A DNA stretch of 64,000 bases from Bradyrhizobium septentrionale (GTDB lineage: Bacteria; Pseudomonadota; Alphaproteobacteria; Rhizobiales; Xanthobacteraceae): assembly GCF_011516645.4 (NCBI RefSeq), contig NZ_CP088285.1:6466501-6530500 (forward strand), read 5' to 3'. The notes beneath the pieces are model-generated. The model ran no database searches, was not told the DNA's origin, and was given only the letters and a program-made list of their open reading frames with translations. Shown piece by piece: positions 8,354 through 16,234 of this stretch. The stretch's first letter is position 1. Every line of letters begins with the position of its first letter. The position numbers were made by a program, and so were the translations under genes.

Positions 8354-9487
8354 ATGGTCATCAACTCGCGCTTTTTCAATCGCTCCGAACTGATCGGCTT
8401 CCTTGCGCTCGCGGTTCTGCTGTTTCTCATCTTGCCGCTGTCGCTGGATATCTTCCGCCTCAACCTGGTCGCCAAGTACCTGACTTACGCCTTCGTCGGC
8501 ATCGGCCTCGTGCTGTGCTGGGGCTATGGCGGCATCTTGAGCCTGGGGCAGGGCGTGTTCTTCGGCCTCGGCGGCTACTGCATGGCGATGTACCTCAAGC
8601 TCGAGGCGTCTTCGGTTGCGAACACCAAGATCCAGTCGACGCCGGGCATTCCCGACTTCATGGACTGGAACCAGATCACGCAGCTGCCGCTGTTCTGGAA
8701 GCCGTTCCATAGTTTTCCGGTCACGGTGCTGGCGATCTTGCTGGTTCCCGCCTTCTTCGCGCTGATCATCGGCGCGGCGATGTTCAAGCGCCGGGTCGGC
8801 GGCGTGTACTTTGCGATCATTACGCAAGCGATCGCCGCGATCCTTACCATTCTGATCGTGGGGCAGCAGGGCTACACCGGCGGCATCAACGGCATCACCG
8901 ACCTGCGCACGCTGCACGGTTGGGACATCCGCACCGATCACGCCAAATTCATTCTGTACTTTGTCGAGGTTGTGTTGCTGTTCGGTTGCATCGTCGCCGC
9001 GCAGTTCATCCGCCTGACAAAACTCGGGCGCATCCTGGTGGCGATGAGGGAGCAGGAGGACCGCGTGCGCTTCTCCGGTTACAGCGTCGCCAATTTCAAG
9101 ATATTCGCGTTCTGCGCCGCGGCGGTATTCGCCGCGATCGGCGGCGCCATGTTCACGCTTGAGGTCGGCTTCATGTCGCCGTCCTTTGTCGGCATCGTGC
9201 CGTCGATCGAGATGGTGATCTACACCGCGGTCGGAGGCCGGATGTCGATCTTCGGCGCGGTCTGGGGCGCGCTGCTGGTCAATTTCGCCAAGACCAGCCT
9301 TTCGGAATCCTTCCCGCAACTCTGGCTGTTCGGTCTCGGCGCGCTGTTCATCGCGGTGGTGCTGGCGTTCCCGAACGGGCTGTCCGGCATCTGGGCGGAT
9401 CACGTCCAGCCGCGCATCGATCGCCTGTTGGCATCGCGAAGATCAAAATCGGCGGGGCTTGTCGCCGACGGCGCACCGGCCGAGTGA
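8354..9487 (+). CDS. Amide/urea ABC transporter permease, UrtC-like (system 1)
   Basis: Second permease subunit (377 aa), LivM/UrtC type. Features: WGYGGILSLGQGVFFGLGGYCMAMYLKLE near residue 55, FALIIGAAMFKRRVGGVYFAIITQA, YTGGINGITDL, and a C-terminal segment ending in LAFPNGLSGIWADHVQP. About nine to ten membrane segments. Begins 16 bases after urtB; followed after 12 bases by the ATPase gene. Confidence 0.92.
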   Translation: MVINSRFFNRSELIGFLALAVLLFLILPLSLDIFRLNLVAKYLTYAFVGIGLVLCWGYGGILSLGQGVFFGLGGYCMAMYLKLEASSVANTKIQSTPGIPDFMDWNQITQLPLFWKPFHSFPVTVLAILLVPAFFALIIGAAMFKRRVGGVYFAIITQAIAAILTILIVGQQGYTGGINGITDLRTLHGWDIRTDHAKFILYFVEVVLLFGCIVAAQFIRLTKLGRILVAMREQEDRVRFSGYSVANFKIFAFCAAAVFAAIGGAMFTLEVGFMSPSFVGIVPSIEMVIYTAVGGRMSIFGAVWGALLVNFAKTSLSESFPQLWLFGLGALFIAVVLAFPNGLSGIWADHVQPRIDRLLASRRSKSAGLVADGAPAE

Positions 9488-9499
9488 GGAGGAACCAAC

Positions 9500-10255
9500 A
9501 TGCTCGTCGGCCATCAGCCAAAAGACTTCCTGCTCGCCGTCTCCGGCCTCACCGTGTCCTTTGATGGATTCAAGGCGGTCAACGATCTCTCCTTCTATGT
9601 CGAGGAGAACGAGATTCGCGTCATCATCGGCCCGAACGGCGCCGGCAAGACCACGGTGCTCGACCTGATCTGCGGCAAGACCCGGGCCACATCGGGCTCG
9701 ATCCAGTTCCGCGGCCAGGAGCTGACCAGGCTGCGCGAGAACGAGATCGTGCAGGCCGGCGTCGGCCGCAAGTTCCAGACGCCGTCGGTGTTCGAGGATC
9801 TCACCGTGTTCGAGAACCTCGAGATTTCCTATCCGCGCGGCCGCACCGTGTTCGGCTCGCTGGCCTTCCAGCGCGACGACGCGGTGAAGCAGCGGGTCGA
9901 GGAGGTCGCCGAGATGATCTTCCTGAAGGATCGCCTCAACACCTATGCCGACCAGCTGAGCCACGGCCAGAAGCAGTGGCTCGAGATCGGCATGCTGCTG
10001 ATCCAGGACCCCGACTTGCTGATGCTCGACGAGCCGGTCGCCGGCATGAGCGTGTCCGAACGCGCCAAGACCGCCGAGCTGCTCAACCGCATCATCAAGG
10101 ACCGCTCGGTGCTGGTGATCGAGCACGACATGAAGTTCGTCGAAGACATCGCGCACAAGGTCACGGTGCTGCACCAGGGACAGATCCTGTCCGAGGGGAC
10201 GATGGAGCACGTCAAGAACGATCCGAAGGTCATTGAAGTTTACCTGGGCCACTAG
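9500..10255 (+). CDS. Amide/urea ABC transporter ATPase, UrtD-like (system 1)
   Basis: ABC ATPase of 251 aa. Walker A GPNGAGKT (44-51), signature LSHGQ (153-157, the LSHGQKQWLEIGM form typical of UrtD rather than LSGGQ), Walker B LLMLDEP (173-179), and H-loop His in VIEHDMKFV. RBS GAGGA lies 10 bases upstream. It couples ATP hydrolysis to import together with the UrtE-like subunit. Confidence 0.93.
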   Translation: MLVGHQPKDFLLAVSGLTVSFDGFKAVNDLSFYVEENEIRVIIGPNGAGKTTVLDLICGKTRATSGSIQFRGQELTRLRENEIVQAGVGRKFQTPSVFEDLTVFENLEISYPRGRTVFGSLAFQRDDAVKQRVEEVAEMIFLKDRLNTYADQLSHGQKQWLEIGMLLIQDPDLLMLDEPVAGMSVSERAKTAELLNRIIKDRSVLVIEHDMKFVEDIAHKVTVLHQGQILSEGTMEHVKNDPKVIEVYLGH

Positions 10256-10304
10256 CCCATGATCCCGGAAAGTGGCGTCCGGTTTCCCGGACAAGATCAT
10301 GGGC
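10255..10304. repeat. Dispersed inverted repeat, GCCCATGATC ... GATCATGGGC
   Basis: Ten-base arms at 10255-10264 and 10295-10304 are perfect inverted copies; the inner part (CCCGGAAAGTGGCGTCCGG, then TTTCCCGGACAA) matches a short repeat I recall as very frequent in Rhizobiales intergenic DNA. Its first base overlaps the end of the urtD-like gene. It separates the two ATPase genes and may form an mRNA hairpin. Confidence 0.7.
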
Positions 10305-10324
10305 AAGAACTAAGGAGCGCGTCG

Positions 10325-11014
10325 ATGCTGGCAATCAATGATCTTCACGTCGCCTATGGCCAGAGCGAGGTGCTGCACGGCCTCAATGTCTCCGTCGCGC
10401 CCAACGAGATCGTTGCGATCATGGGCCGCAACGGCATGGGCAAGACCACGCTGATGAAGTCCCTGATGGGCATCCTGCCGGCCAAGAGCGGCAAGGTGAC
10501 CATGGATGGCACCGAGCTCGGCACCATGAAGAGCTACGAACGGGTGGCGAAAGGGCTCGCCTACGTCCCGCAAGGCCGCATGATCTTCTCCACCATGACA
10601 GTGAAGGAGAACATCGAGACCGGGCTCGTGGTCTCCGGCGGTTCTGAGGTCCCTGGCGATATCTACGAGCTGTTCCCGGTGCTGCTCGAGATGAAGGGCC
10701 GCCGCGGCGGTAATCTCTCGGGCGGGCAGCAGCAGCAGCTCGCGATCGCCCGCGCGCTGGCGACCAAGCCGAAGGTGCTGCTGCTGGACGAGCCGACCGA
10801 GGGCATCCAGCCGTCGATCATCAAGGACATGGCGCGCACCCTGAAGCGGATCCGCGACGAGCGGGGGCTGTCGATCGTCGTCTCCGAGCAGGTCCTGAGC
10901 TTCGCGCTCGACATCGCCGACCGCGTGCTCGTCATCGAGAACGGCGAGATCGTCCGCGACGATCCACGCGACAGCGTCGATGCCGCACAGATCTCGAAAT
11001 ATTTGTCTGTCTAA
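10325..11014 (+). CDS. Amide/urea ABC transporter ATPase, UrtE-like (system 1)
   Basis: Second ATPase (229 aa). Walker A GRNGMGKT (34-41), signature LSGGQ (131-135), Walker B LLLDEP (152-157), PTEGIQPSIIKDM (UrtE/LivF signature). Start at ATG 10325, 11 bases after AAGGAG; a longer in-frame reading would translate the dispersed repeat and is rejected. Ends 31 bases before fmdA. Confidence 0.92.
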   Translation: MLAINDLHVAYGQSEVLHGLNVSVAPNEIVAIMGRNGMGKTTLMKSLMGILPAKSGKVTMDGTELGTMKSYERVAKGLAYVPQGRMIFSTMTVKENIETGLVVSGGSEVPGDIYELFPVLLEMKGRRGGNLSGGQQQQLAIARALATKPKVLLLDEPTEGIQPSIIKDMARTLKRIRDERGLSIVVSEQVLSFALDIADRVLVIENGEIVRDDPRDSVDAAQISKYLSV

Positions 11015-11045
11015 CCATCACGCGTAAACGAAGGGGAGCATTGCG

Positions 11046-12275
11046 ATGCCAGATACACTGATCAAGGTCGATCTCAGCAAGTCGGCCTATGAAAACGACA
11101 AGATCCACAACCGCTGGCATCCGGAGGTTCCGATCGTCGAGTGGGTCAGCCCGGGCGACGACTTCATCGTCGAGACCGTCGACTGGACCGGCGGCTTCAT
11201 CAAGAACAACGACTCGGCCGACGACGTGCGCGACATCGACCTGTCGATCGTGCACTTCCTGTCCGGCCCGATCGGCGTCAAGGGTGCCGAGCCCGGCGAC
11301 CTCCTGGTTGTCGACCTGCTCGACGTCGGTCCGCTGAAGGAGAGCCTGTGGGGCTTCAACGGCTTCTTCTCCAAGCAGAACGGCGGCGGCTTCCTCACCG
11401 ACCATTTCCCGCTGGCGCAGAAGTCGATCTGGGACGTCAAGGGCCTCTACACCTCGTCGCGTCACGTCCCAGGTGTGAACTTCGCCGGCCTGATCCATCC
11501 CGGCCTGATCGGCTGTCTGCCCGATGCGAAGATGCTGGCGGCCTGGAATAAGCGCGAGGCCGAGCTGATCGCGACCAATCCGACCCGCGTGCCGGGTCTC
11601 GCCAATCCGCCGTTCGCGCCGACCGCACATGCCGGCCAGGCCAAGGGTGATGCCAAGGCCAAGATCGGTCTGGAGGGCGCCCGCACCGTGCCGCCGCGCG
11701 AGCATGGCGGAAATTGCGACATCAAGGATCTGTCGCGCGGCTCGAAAATATATTTCCCGGTCTATGTGCCGGGCGGCGGGCTCTCGATGGGCGATCTGCA
11801 TTTCAGCCAGGGCGACGGCGAGATCACCTTCTGCGGCGCCATCGAAATGGCCGGCTGGCTGCACATCAAGGTCGACGTCATCAAGGACGGGGTGGCGAAG
11901 TACGGCATCAAGAACCCCGTGTTCAAGCCGTCGCCGATCACGCCGAACTACAAGGACTATCTGATCTTCGAGGGCATCTCGGTCGACGAGGCCGGCAAGC
12001 AGCACTATCTCGACGTCCACATCGCCTATCGCCAGGCCTGTTTGAACGCGATCGAATACCTGAAGAAGTTCGGTTACTCAGGCGCCCAGGCCTATTCGAT
12101 CCTCGGCACTGCGCCGTGCCAGGGCCACATCTCCGGCGTGGTCGACGTGCCCAACGCCTGCGCTACGCTGTGGCTGCCGACGGAAATCTTCGACTTCGAC
12201 GTGATGCCGTCGTCGGCCGGTCCCATCAAGCACATCAAGGGCGACATCCAGATGCCGATCTCGCCCGACAAGTGA
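11046..12275 (+). CDS. fmdA: Formamidase FmdA
   Basis: Acetamidase/formamidase family enzyme (409 aa), the length of formamidase of Methylophilus methylotrophus. It hydrolyses formamide (or a related short amide) to formate and ammonium in the cytoplasm. Conserved stretches: WTGGFIKNNDSADDVRDIDL, SIWDVKGLYTSSRHVPGV, HGGNCDIKDLSRGSKIYFPV, LSMGDLHFSQGDGEITFCGA, and the C-terminal IFDFDVMPS. It follows the transporter genes, is preceded by a good RBS (AAGGGGAG), and is followed by fmdB, the classic fmd order. Confidence 0.94.
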   Translation: MPDTLIKVDLSKSAYENDKIHNRWHPEVPIVEWVSPGDDFIVETVDWTGGFIKNNDSADDVRDIDLSIVHFLSGPIGVKGAEPGDLLVVDLLDVGPLKESLWGFNGFFSKQNGGGFLTDHFPLAQKSIWDVKGLYTSSRHVPGVNFAGLIHPGLIGCLPDAKMLAAWNKREAELIATNPTRVPGLANPPFAPTAHAGQAKGDAKAKIGLEGARTVPPREHGGNCDIKDLSRGSKIYFPVYVPGGGLSMGDLHFSQGDGEITFCGAIEMAGWLHIKVDVIKDGVAKYGIKNPVFKPSPITPNYKDYLIFEGISVDEAGKQHYLDVHIAYRQACLNAIEYLKKFGYSGAQAYSILGTAPCQGHISGVVDVPNACATLWLPTEIFDFDVMPSSAGPIKHIKGDIQMPISPDK

Positions 12276-12376
12276 TCCTTCAAGTGATCCCTGCGCGAAG
12301 GATGCGGGACGGCTGCGTATTGGCCGCCCCGCATCCGCCGCGGGAGACCTCACAAGATTGCGCAAGGATTAAGGAA

Positions 12377-12727
12377 ATGCCGATCTACGAATATCTCTGC
12401 AACGACTGCGGTCCCTTCACCGACATGCGGCCGATGGCTGAATGCGACCTGCCGCAGGACTGCCCGCAATGCGAGACGACGTCGCCGCGCGTGATCCTGA
12501 CCGCGCCGGCGTTCTTCTGCATGCCTTCGGACAAGCGCAAGGCGCACGCCACCAATGAGCAGAGCCGGCACGCGCCGAAGACGCTCGATCAGTACAAGGC
12601 CGCGCACGGGCCGGGCTGCGGCTGCTGCTCCACCACGGGCAAGAAGAAGCCGGCTCGGCTGATGACCAAGACGAAGAGCGGGGCAAAAGGCTTTCCGACC
12701 GCGCGTCCCTGGATGATCAGCCACTGA
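12377..12727 (+). CDS. fmdB: FmdB-type zinc-ribbon protein
   Basis: Small protein (116 aa) starting MPIYEYLCNDCGPF, the hallmark of the FmdB/CxxC_CxxC_SSSS family. Metal ligands: Cys8, Cys11, Cys29, Cys32 (CPQCE). A second Cys cluster (GCGCCS) lies in the C-terminal half. In the fmd operon it is thought to regulate or assist amidase expression; the exact role is not established. Start ATG 12377 behind AAGGAA. Ends 15 bases from a convergent ABC gene. Confidence 0.9.
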   Translation: MPIYEYLCNDCGPFTDMRPMAECDLPQDCPQCETTSPRVILTAPAFFCMPSDKRKAHATNEQSRHAPKTLDQYKAAHGPGCGCCSTTGKKKPARLMTKTKSGAKGFPTARPWMISH

Positions 12728-12742
12728 ACGCGTGGCTGGTCG

Positions 12743-13528
12743 TCAGGCCTGTTCGGCGACTTTCAGGGCCTCGGTGCGGATCTCCTCGACCAGCCGTTCC
12801 TTCAGGCTGACGAATTCCGGCGTGGTCTTGATCTTGTAGGAGCGGGGATGCGGCAGGTCGACCGCAATCTCCGCCTTGATGCGGCCGGGACGCGCGCTCA
12901 TGACGATGACGCGGCTGCCGAGGAAGATCGCTTCCTCGATGTCATGGGTGACGAACAGCACCGTCTTCTGGTCGCGCTCCCAGATGCCGAGCAGCATCTC
13001 CTGCATCAACGCGCGCGTCTGGTTGTCGAGTGCGCCGAACGGCTCGTCGAGCAGCAGGATCTTCGGATCATTGGCCAGTGCCCGGGCAATCGCCGTGCGC
13101 TGCTGCATGCCGCCTGACAGCTGTTTGGGCCAGTGATTTTCGAAGCCGGATAGCCCGACCCGGCGAATGAAGGCGTCGGCGATCTCGTGACGCTCCCCCT
13201 GTCCAACGCCGCGCTCGCGCAGGCCGAAGGCGATGTTCTCGCGCACGGTCAGCCAGGGAAACAGCGTGTAGGACTGAAACACCATGCCGCGATCGGCACC
13301 GGGGCCTGTGACCTCGCGCCCGTCGAGCGTGACCCGCCCGCTGGTGGGCCGGTCGAGCCCGGCGATGATCCGGAGCAAGGTGGACTTTCCGCAGCCGGAG
13401 GGGCCGAGGATGGTGACGAAGTCGTTGTCGCCGACATCGAGCGTCGTCGGCTCGAGCGCCCGGGTCGGCGCGTTACCGGCGCGGGCCGGGAAGGTGCGCG
13501 AGACCTGATCGATCCTGAGCGTGGTCAT
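12743..13528 (-). CDS. NitT/TauT-type ABC transporter ATPase
   Basis: ATPase (261 aa) of the nitrate/sulfonate/taurine importer group (SsuB/TauB-like). Walker A GPSGCGKST (42-50), signature LSGGMQQR (137-144), Walker B ILLLDEP (157-163), D-loop FGALD, H-loop THDIEEA. The chosen ATG at 13528 overlaps the permease stop by four bases (ATGA). Last gene of the SBP-permease-ATPase set downstream of hutFC; the substrate is not readable from the sequence. Confidence 0.92.
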   Translation of the reverse strand: MTTLRIDQVSRTFPARAGNAPTRALEPTTLDVGDNDFVTILGPSGCGKSTLLRIIAGLDRPTSGRVTLDGREVTGPGADRGMVFQSYTLFPWLTVRENIAFGLRERGVGQGERHEIADAFIRRVGLSGFENHWPKQLSGGMQQRTAIARALANDPKILLLDEPFGALDNQTRALMQEMLLGIWERDQKTVLFVTHDIEEAIFLGSRVIVMSARPGRIKAEIAVDLPHPRSYKIKTTPEFVSLKERLVEEIRTEALKVAEQA

Positions 13529-14301
13529 GCGAGCTTCCACGGGAACAGCCAGGCGTTGAAGGCCTTGAACAGGAAATCGGAGATCAGGCCGATCAGCCCG
13601 ATGACGATGATGCCGAAGATGATCTGCCCGGTGTTGAGCAGCGCCTGGCTGTCGGTGATCATGTGCCCGATGCCCGACGACGAGCCGATCAACTCGGCGA
13701 CGATGACGTAGGTCCAGGCCCAGCCCAGCACCAGCCTGAGGATCTCGGCAATCTCCGGAGCCGCGGAGGGCAGCAGCACGCGACGGATGATGCCGCGGTC
13801 GCGGGCGCCGAGCGTGTAGGCGGCTTCGACCAGGTCGCGCCGCGTGGCGCCGACAGTGACGGCCACCATCAGGATGATCTGAAACACTGCGCCGATGAAG
13901 ATCACGAGCAGCTTTTGTAGCTCGCCGATGCCCGCCCACAGGATCAACAGCGGGATGAAGGCCGATGCCGGCAGATAGCGCGCAAAGGACACGAAAGGTT
14001 CGAGGAAGGCTTCGACCGGCTTGTAGGCGCCCATCAGCACGCCGAGCGGCACTGCGATTGCGGCGGCAAGCGCAAAGCCGCCGACGACGCGCCAGACCGT
14101 CATCCCGATGTCGAACAGGAAGCCTTGCTTTGCGATCAGCTCGTAGCCTTCCTGGACCATAGTCAGCGGGTTCGCGAGGAATGTCTTCGACACATGGCCG
14201 CCGAACGTGGCCCAGGACCAGAGGGCGACGAACAGCACGAAGAAGGCGAGGCCATAGGCCACGCGCTGCTTCGATGTCGTGGGCTCGAGGGGACGCATCA
14301 C
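13525..14301 (-). CDS. NitT/TauT-type ABC transporter permease
   Basis: Binding-protein-dependent permease (258 aa) with six hydrophobic segments and the EAA-like loop EAAYTLGARDRGIIRRVLLP (about 155-175), as in SsuC/TauC. It starts 75 bases after the SBP gene and overlaps the ATPase gene by four bases. Its start MMRPLEPTTSKQRVAYG gives a short cytoplasmic N-terminus before the first helix. Confidence 0.92.
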   Translation of the reverse strand: MMRPLEPTTSKQRVAYGLAFFVLFVALWSWATFGGHVSKTFLANPLTMVQEGYELIAKQGFLFDIGMTVWRVVGGFALAAAIAVPLGVLMGAYKPVEAFLEPFVSFARYLPASAFIPLLILWAGIGELQKLLVIFIGAVFQIILMVAVTVGATRRDLVEAAYTLGARDRGIIRRVLLPSAAPEIAEILRLVLGWAWTYVIVAELIGSSSGIGHMITDSQALLNTGQIIFGIIVIGLIGLISDFLFKAFNAWLFPWKLA

Positions 14302-14376
14302 GGTATCCAGGCGTATCTCATGCGCCGGTCCCGCGCGCAGTGCCGCGAGGCGGGGCTGGCCGAAATGATTGTTGCG

Positions 14377-15321
14377 TTACTTGATGAAGCTTGCGTCGTA
14401 GATGTCCTCGACCTTCGGCGCAGCCTTGATGATGCCGACCTCGAGCAGGAGCTCGGCGGCGTCCTTGTTGAAGGTGAGGAAGTCGCCGGCGAAGAATTTC
14501 TGGTTGGCTGCCTTGTCCTGCCAGCGCAGGTATTTTGCCGAGTTGCCGAATTGCTCGCCGGACTGCTTCACATCCGCGCCCATGATCTCGTAGGCCTTGG
14601 CCTGATCCTTGGCGATCATGTCGAGCGCCTCGAAATAGCTGTCGGCGAGCGCCTGGGCCGCCTTCGGATTGTCGCTGAGGAATTTTGGCGTGCAGCCGAA
14701 CGTATCCATCACCATCGGATAGTCGAGCGTGGTCGCGATGATCTTGCCCTTGTCGGGCGCCGCGCGCACCGTCGACAGATAAGGCTCGTAGGTCATCGCG
14801 GCATCGTTCTGACCGGAGACGAAGGCCTGCGCGGCGGCAGCCGGCTCCAAATTCACCACGGTGACGTCCTTCACCGTGAGGCCGTTCTTCTTCAGCATCC
14901 AGGCCAGCGCGAAATAGGGCGAGGTGCCGGGCGCAGAGGCGGCGACGGTCTTGCCCTTCAGGTCCTTGATCGCGGCGACGTCGTTGCGCACCGCCATGCC
15001 GTCGGCGCCATAGCTCTTGTCGAGCTGGAAGATCTGCTTGGTCGCGACGCCGTTGGCGTTCCAGGAGATCCAGGTCTCGACCGTCGTCGCGGCGCACTGG
15101 ATGTCGCCCGAGGCGATCGCGAGATGCCGGTCCTTCTGCGGGATTTTCTTCAGCGTCACGTCGAGGCCGTTCTTCTTGAAGATGCCGGCCTCCCTGGCGA
15201 GCGTCAGCGGTGCGAAGCCGGTCCAGCCGGAGATGCCGACGCCGACCTTGACGTCATCGGCGAACGCGGCGGTGGACGCGAGCATAGCTGCGACTGCAGG
15301 CAATAGCTTGAAGGAACGCAT
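14377..15321 (-). CDS. NitT/TauT-type periplasmic substrate-binding protein
   Basis: SBP of 314 aa with signal peptide (MRSFKLLPAVAAML, cleavage after AFA). SsuA/TauA-like start of the mature part: VGISGWTGFAPLTLAREAGIFKKNGLDV, then ASAPGTSPYFALAWMLKK. ATG 15321 is chosen because the signal peptide begins there. It lies downstream of hutC on the same strand after a 169-base gap holding three tandem 17-bp repeats, so it may have its own promoter. Possible ligands include histidine-pathway compounds, but this is only positional inference. Confidence 0.88.
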   Translation of the reverse strand: MRSFKLLPAVAAMLASTAAFADDVKVGVGISGWTGFAPLTLAREAGIFKKNGLDVTLKKIPQKDRHLAIASGDIQCAATTVETWISWNANGVATKQIFQLDKSYGADGMAVRNDVAAIKDLKGKTVAASAPGTSPYFALAWMLKKNGLTVKDVTVVNLEPAAAAQAFVSGQNDAAMTYEPYLSTVRAAPDKGKIIATTLDYPMVMDTFGCTPKFLSDNPKAAQALADSYFEALDMIAKDQAKAYEIMGADVKQSGEQFGNSAKYLRWQDKAANQKFFAGDFLTFNKDAAELLLEVGIIKAAPKVEDIYDASFIK

Positions 15322-15360
15322 GATTGTCGACCCCTTGGACGATGGATTGAACCCTGTTGC

Positions 15361-15411
15361 TCTCTTCACGTCAGTGATCTCTTCACGAGAGTGATCTCTT
15401 CACGTCAGTCG
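15361..15411. repeat. Three tandem 17-bp repeats upstream of the NitT/TauT SBP gene
   Basis: Units TCTCTTCACGTCAGTGA (15361-15377), TCTCTTCACGAGAGTGA (15378-15394) and TCTCTTCACGTCAGTCG (15395-15411). Units 1 and 2 contain TCAC-N4-GTGA, a short inverted repeat; unit 3 has lost its last half. Seventeen bases is not far from 1.5 helical turns. A regulator-binding array for the transporter genes is the simplest reading; recent slippage duplication is the alternative. Confidence 0.6.
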
Positions 15412-15490
15412 CGGCCGATTGCCGCATGAGACGCGTCTGTGAATGGTGGCCCTATGATGCATTGCTTGAATTATGCCGCGCAAGACGTCC

Positions 15491-16234
15491 TCAGCCTCCC
15501 GTGAAGCGCGCTACCAGCCGGTGCGTCTCGCCCGGATAATGCAGCCGCACCGAGGTGAGCGTCCGCGCGCTGCGCCAGGTATAGCGATCGATCACGAGGC
15601 AGGGCGCGCCGACCGCGATGTCGAGCGCCTTGGCAGTGCGATCGTCGGCAACGACGGCGCTGATCGTATGCTCCGCCTCTGTCCACGGCACATGATGCAG
15701 CAGCCATGATCCCGGCGGTTCGCGTGCAAAGTCGGCCGTCGCGGCCTCCGGCACGGTGGTGAGATCGATCAGCCGGTCCTCGACGGCGAACGGCACATTG
15801 TCGGCGCTGTGCCGGCAGGCGATCGCGACCACCTTGCCGGCTTTGCTTGCGCCGAGCCGGGCGCGATCAGCTGATGTGGCGGTGCGCCGGCGGCAATCGA
15901 TCAGCTGATAGCCATAGCTGCGCCCGAGTGCGGTGATCTCCGCCCTGATGTCGGCGATCTTGAGCACCGCCGACAGATGCTGCGGACGGCGCACGAAGGA
16001 ACCGGCGCGGCGCCGGCGCTCGATCAGGTCGGCCTGCGCCAGCTCCGACAACGCCTTGTTCACCGTCATGCGCGAGCAGCGATAGCGCGCCATCAACTGG
16101 TGTTCGAAGGGAATGCGGTGACCTGGCGGCCATTCGCCGGTCAGGATCCGGGTCTCGATGTCGAGCCGGATCCGTTTGTAGAGCGTCGGCTTGCCGGTCG
16201 CATCAGGGCGGGCTCGATCGGAGGCGAAACTCAT
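15491..16234 (-). CDS. hutC: Histidine utilisation repressor HutC (GntR family)
   Basis: Regulator of 247 aa: winged HTH (about 18-82; FEHQLMARYRCSRMTVNKALSELAQ split by the recognition helix) followed by a UTRA ligand-binding domain (about 100-245, HYPGETHRLVARF at the end). HutC represses hut genes and is released by urocanate. ATG 16234 overlaps the hutF stop by four bases. The perfect palindrome at 17624-17643 between hutF and hutI is its probable operator. Confidence 0.93.
   Translation of the reverse strand: MSFASDRARPDATGKPTLYKRIRLDIETRILTGEWPPGHRIPFEHQLMARYRCSRMTVNKALSELAQADLIERRRRAGSFVRRPQHLSAVLKIADIRAEITALGRSYGYQLIDCRRRTATSADRARLGASKAGKVVAIACRHSADNVPFAVEDRLIDLTTVPEAATADFAREPPGSWLLHHVPWTEAEHTISAVVADDRTAKALDIAVGAPCLVIDRYTWRSARTLTSVRLHYPGETHRLVARFTGG

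Noticed and set aside
5979..11014. Urea transporter (urtABCDE) proper
   Set aside because: Gene order matches, but no urease or urea carboxylase genes are present and the linked enzymes are FmdA and FmdB; called amide/urea-type without the urt symbols.
15361..15411. Tandem repeats as a CRISPR array
   Set aside because: Units are directly adjacent with no spacers and only 17 bases long; no cas gene is present.
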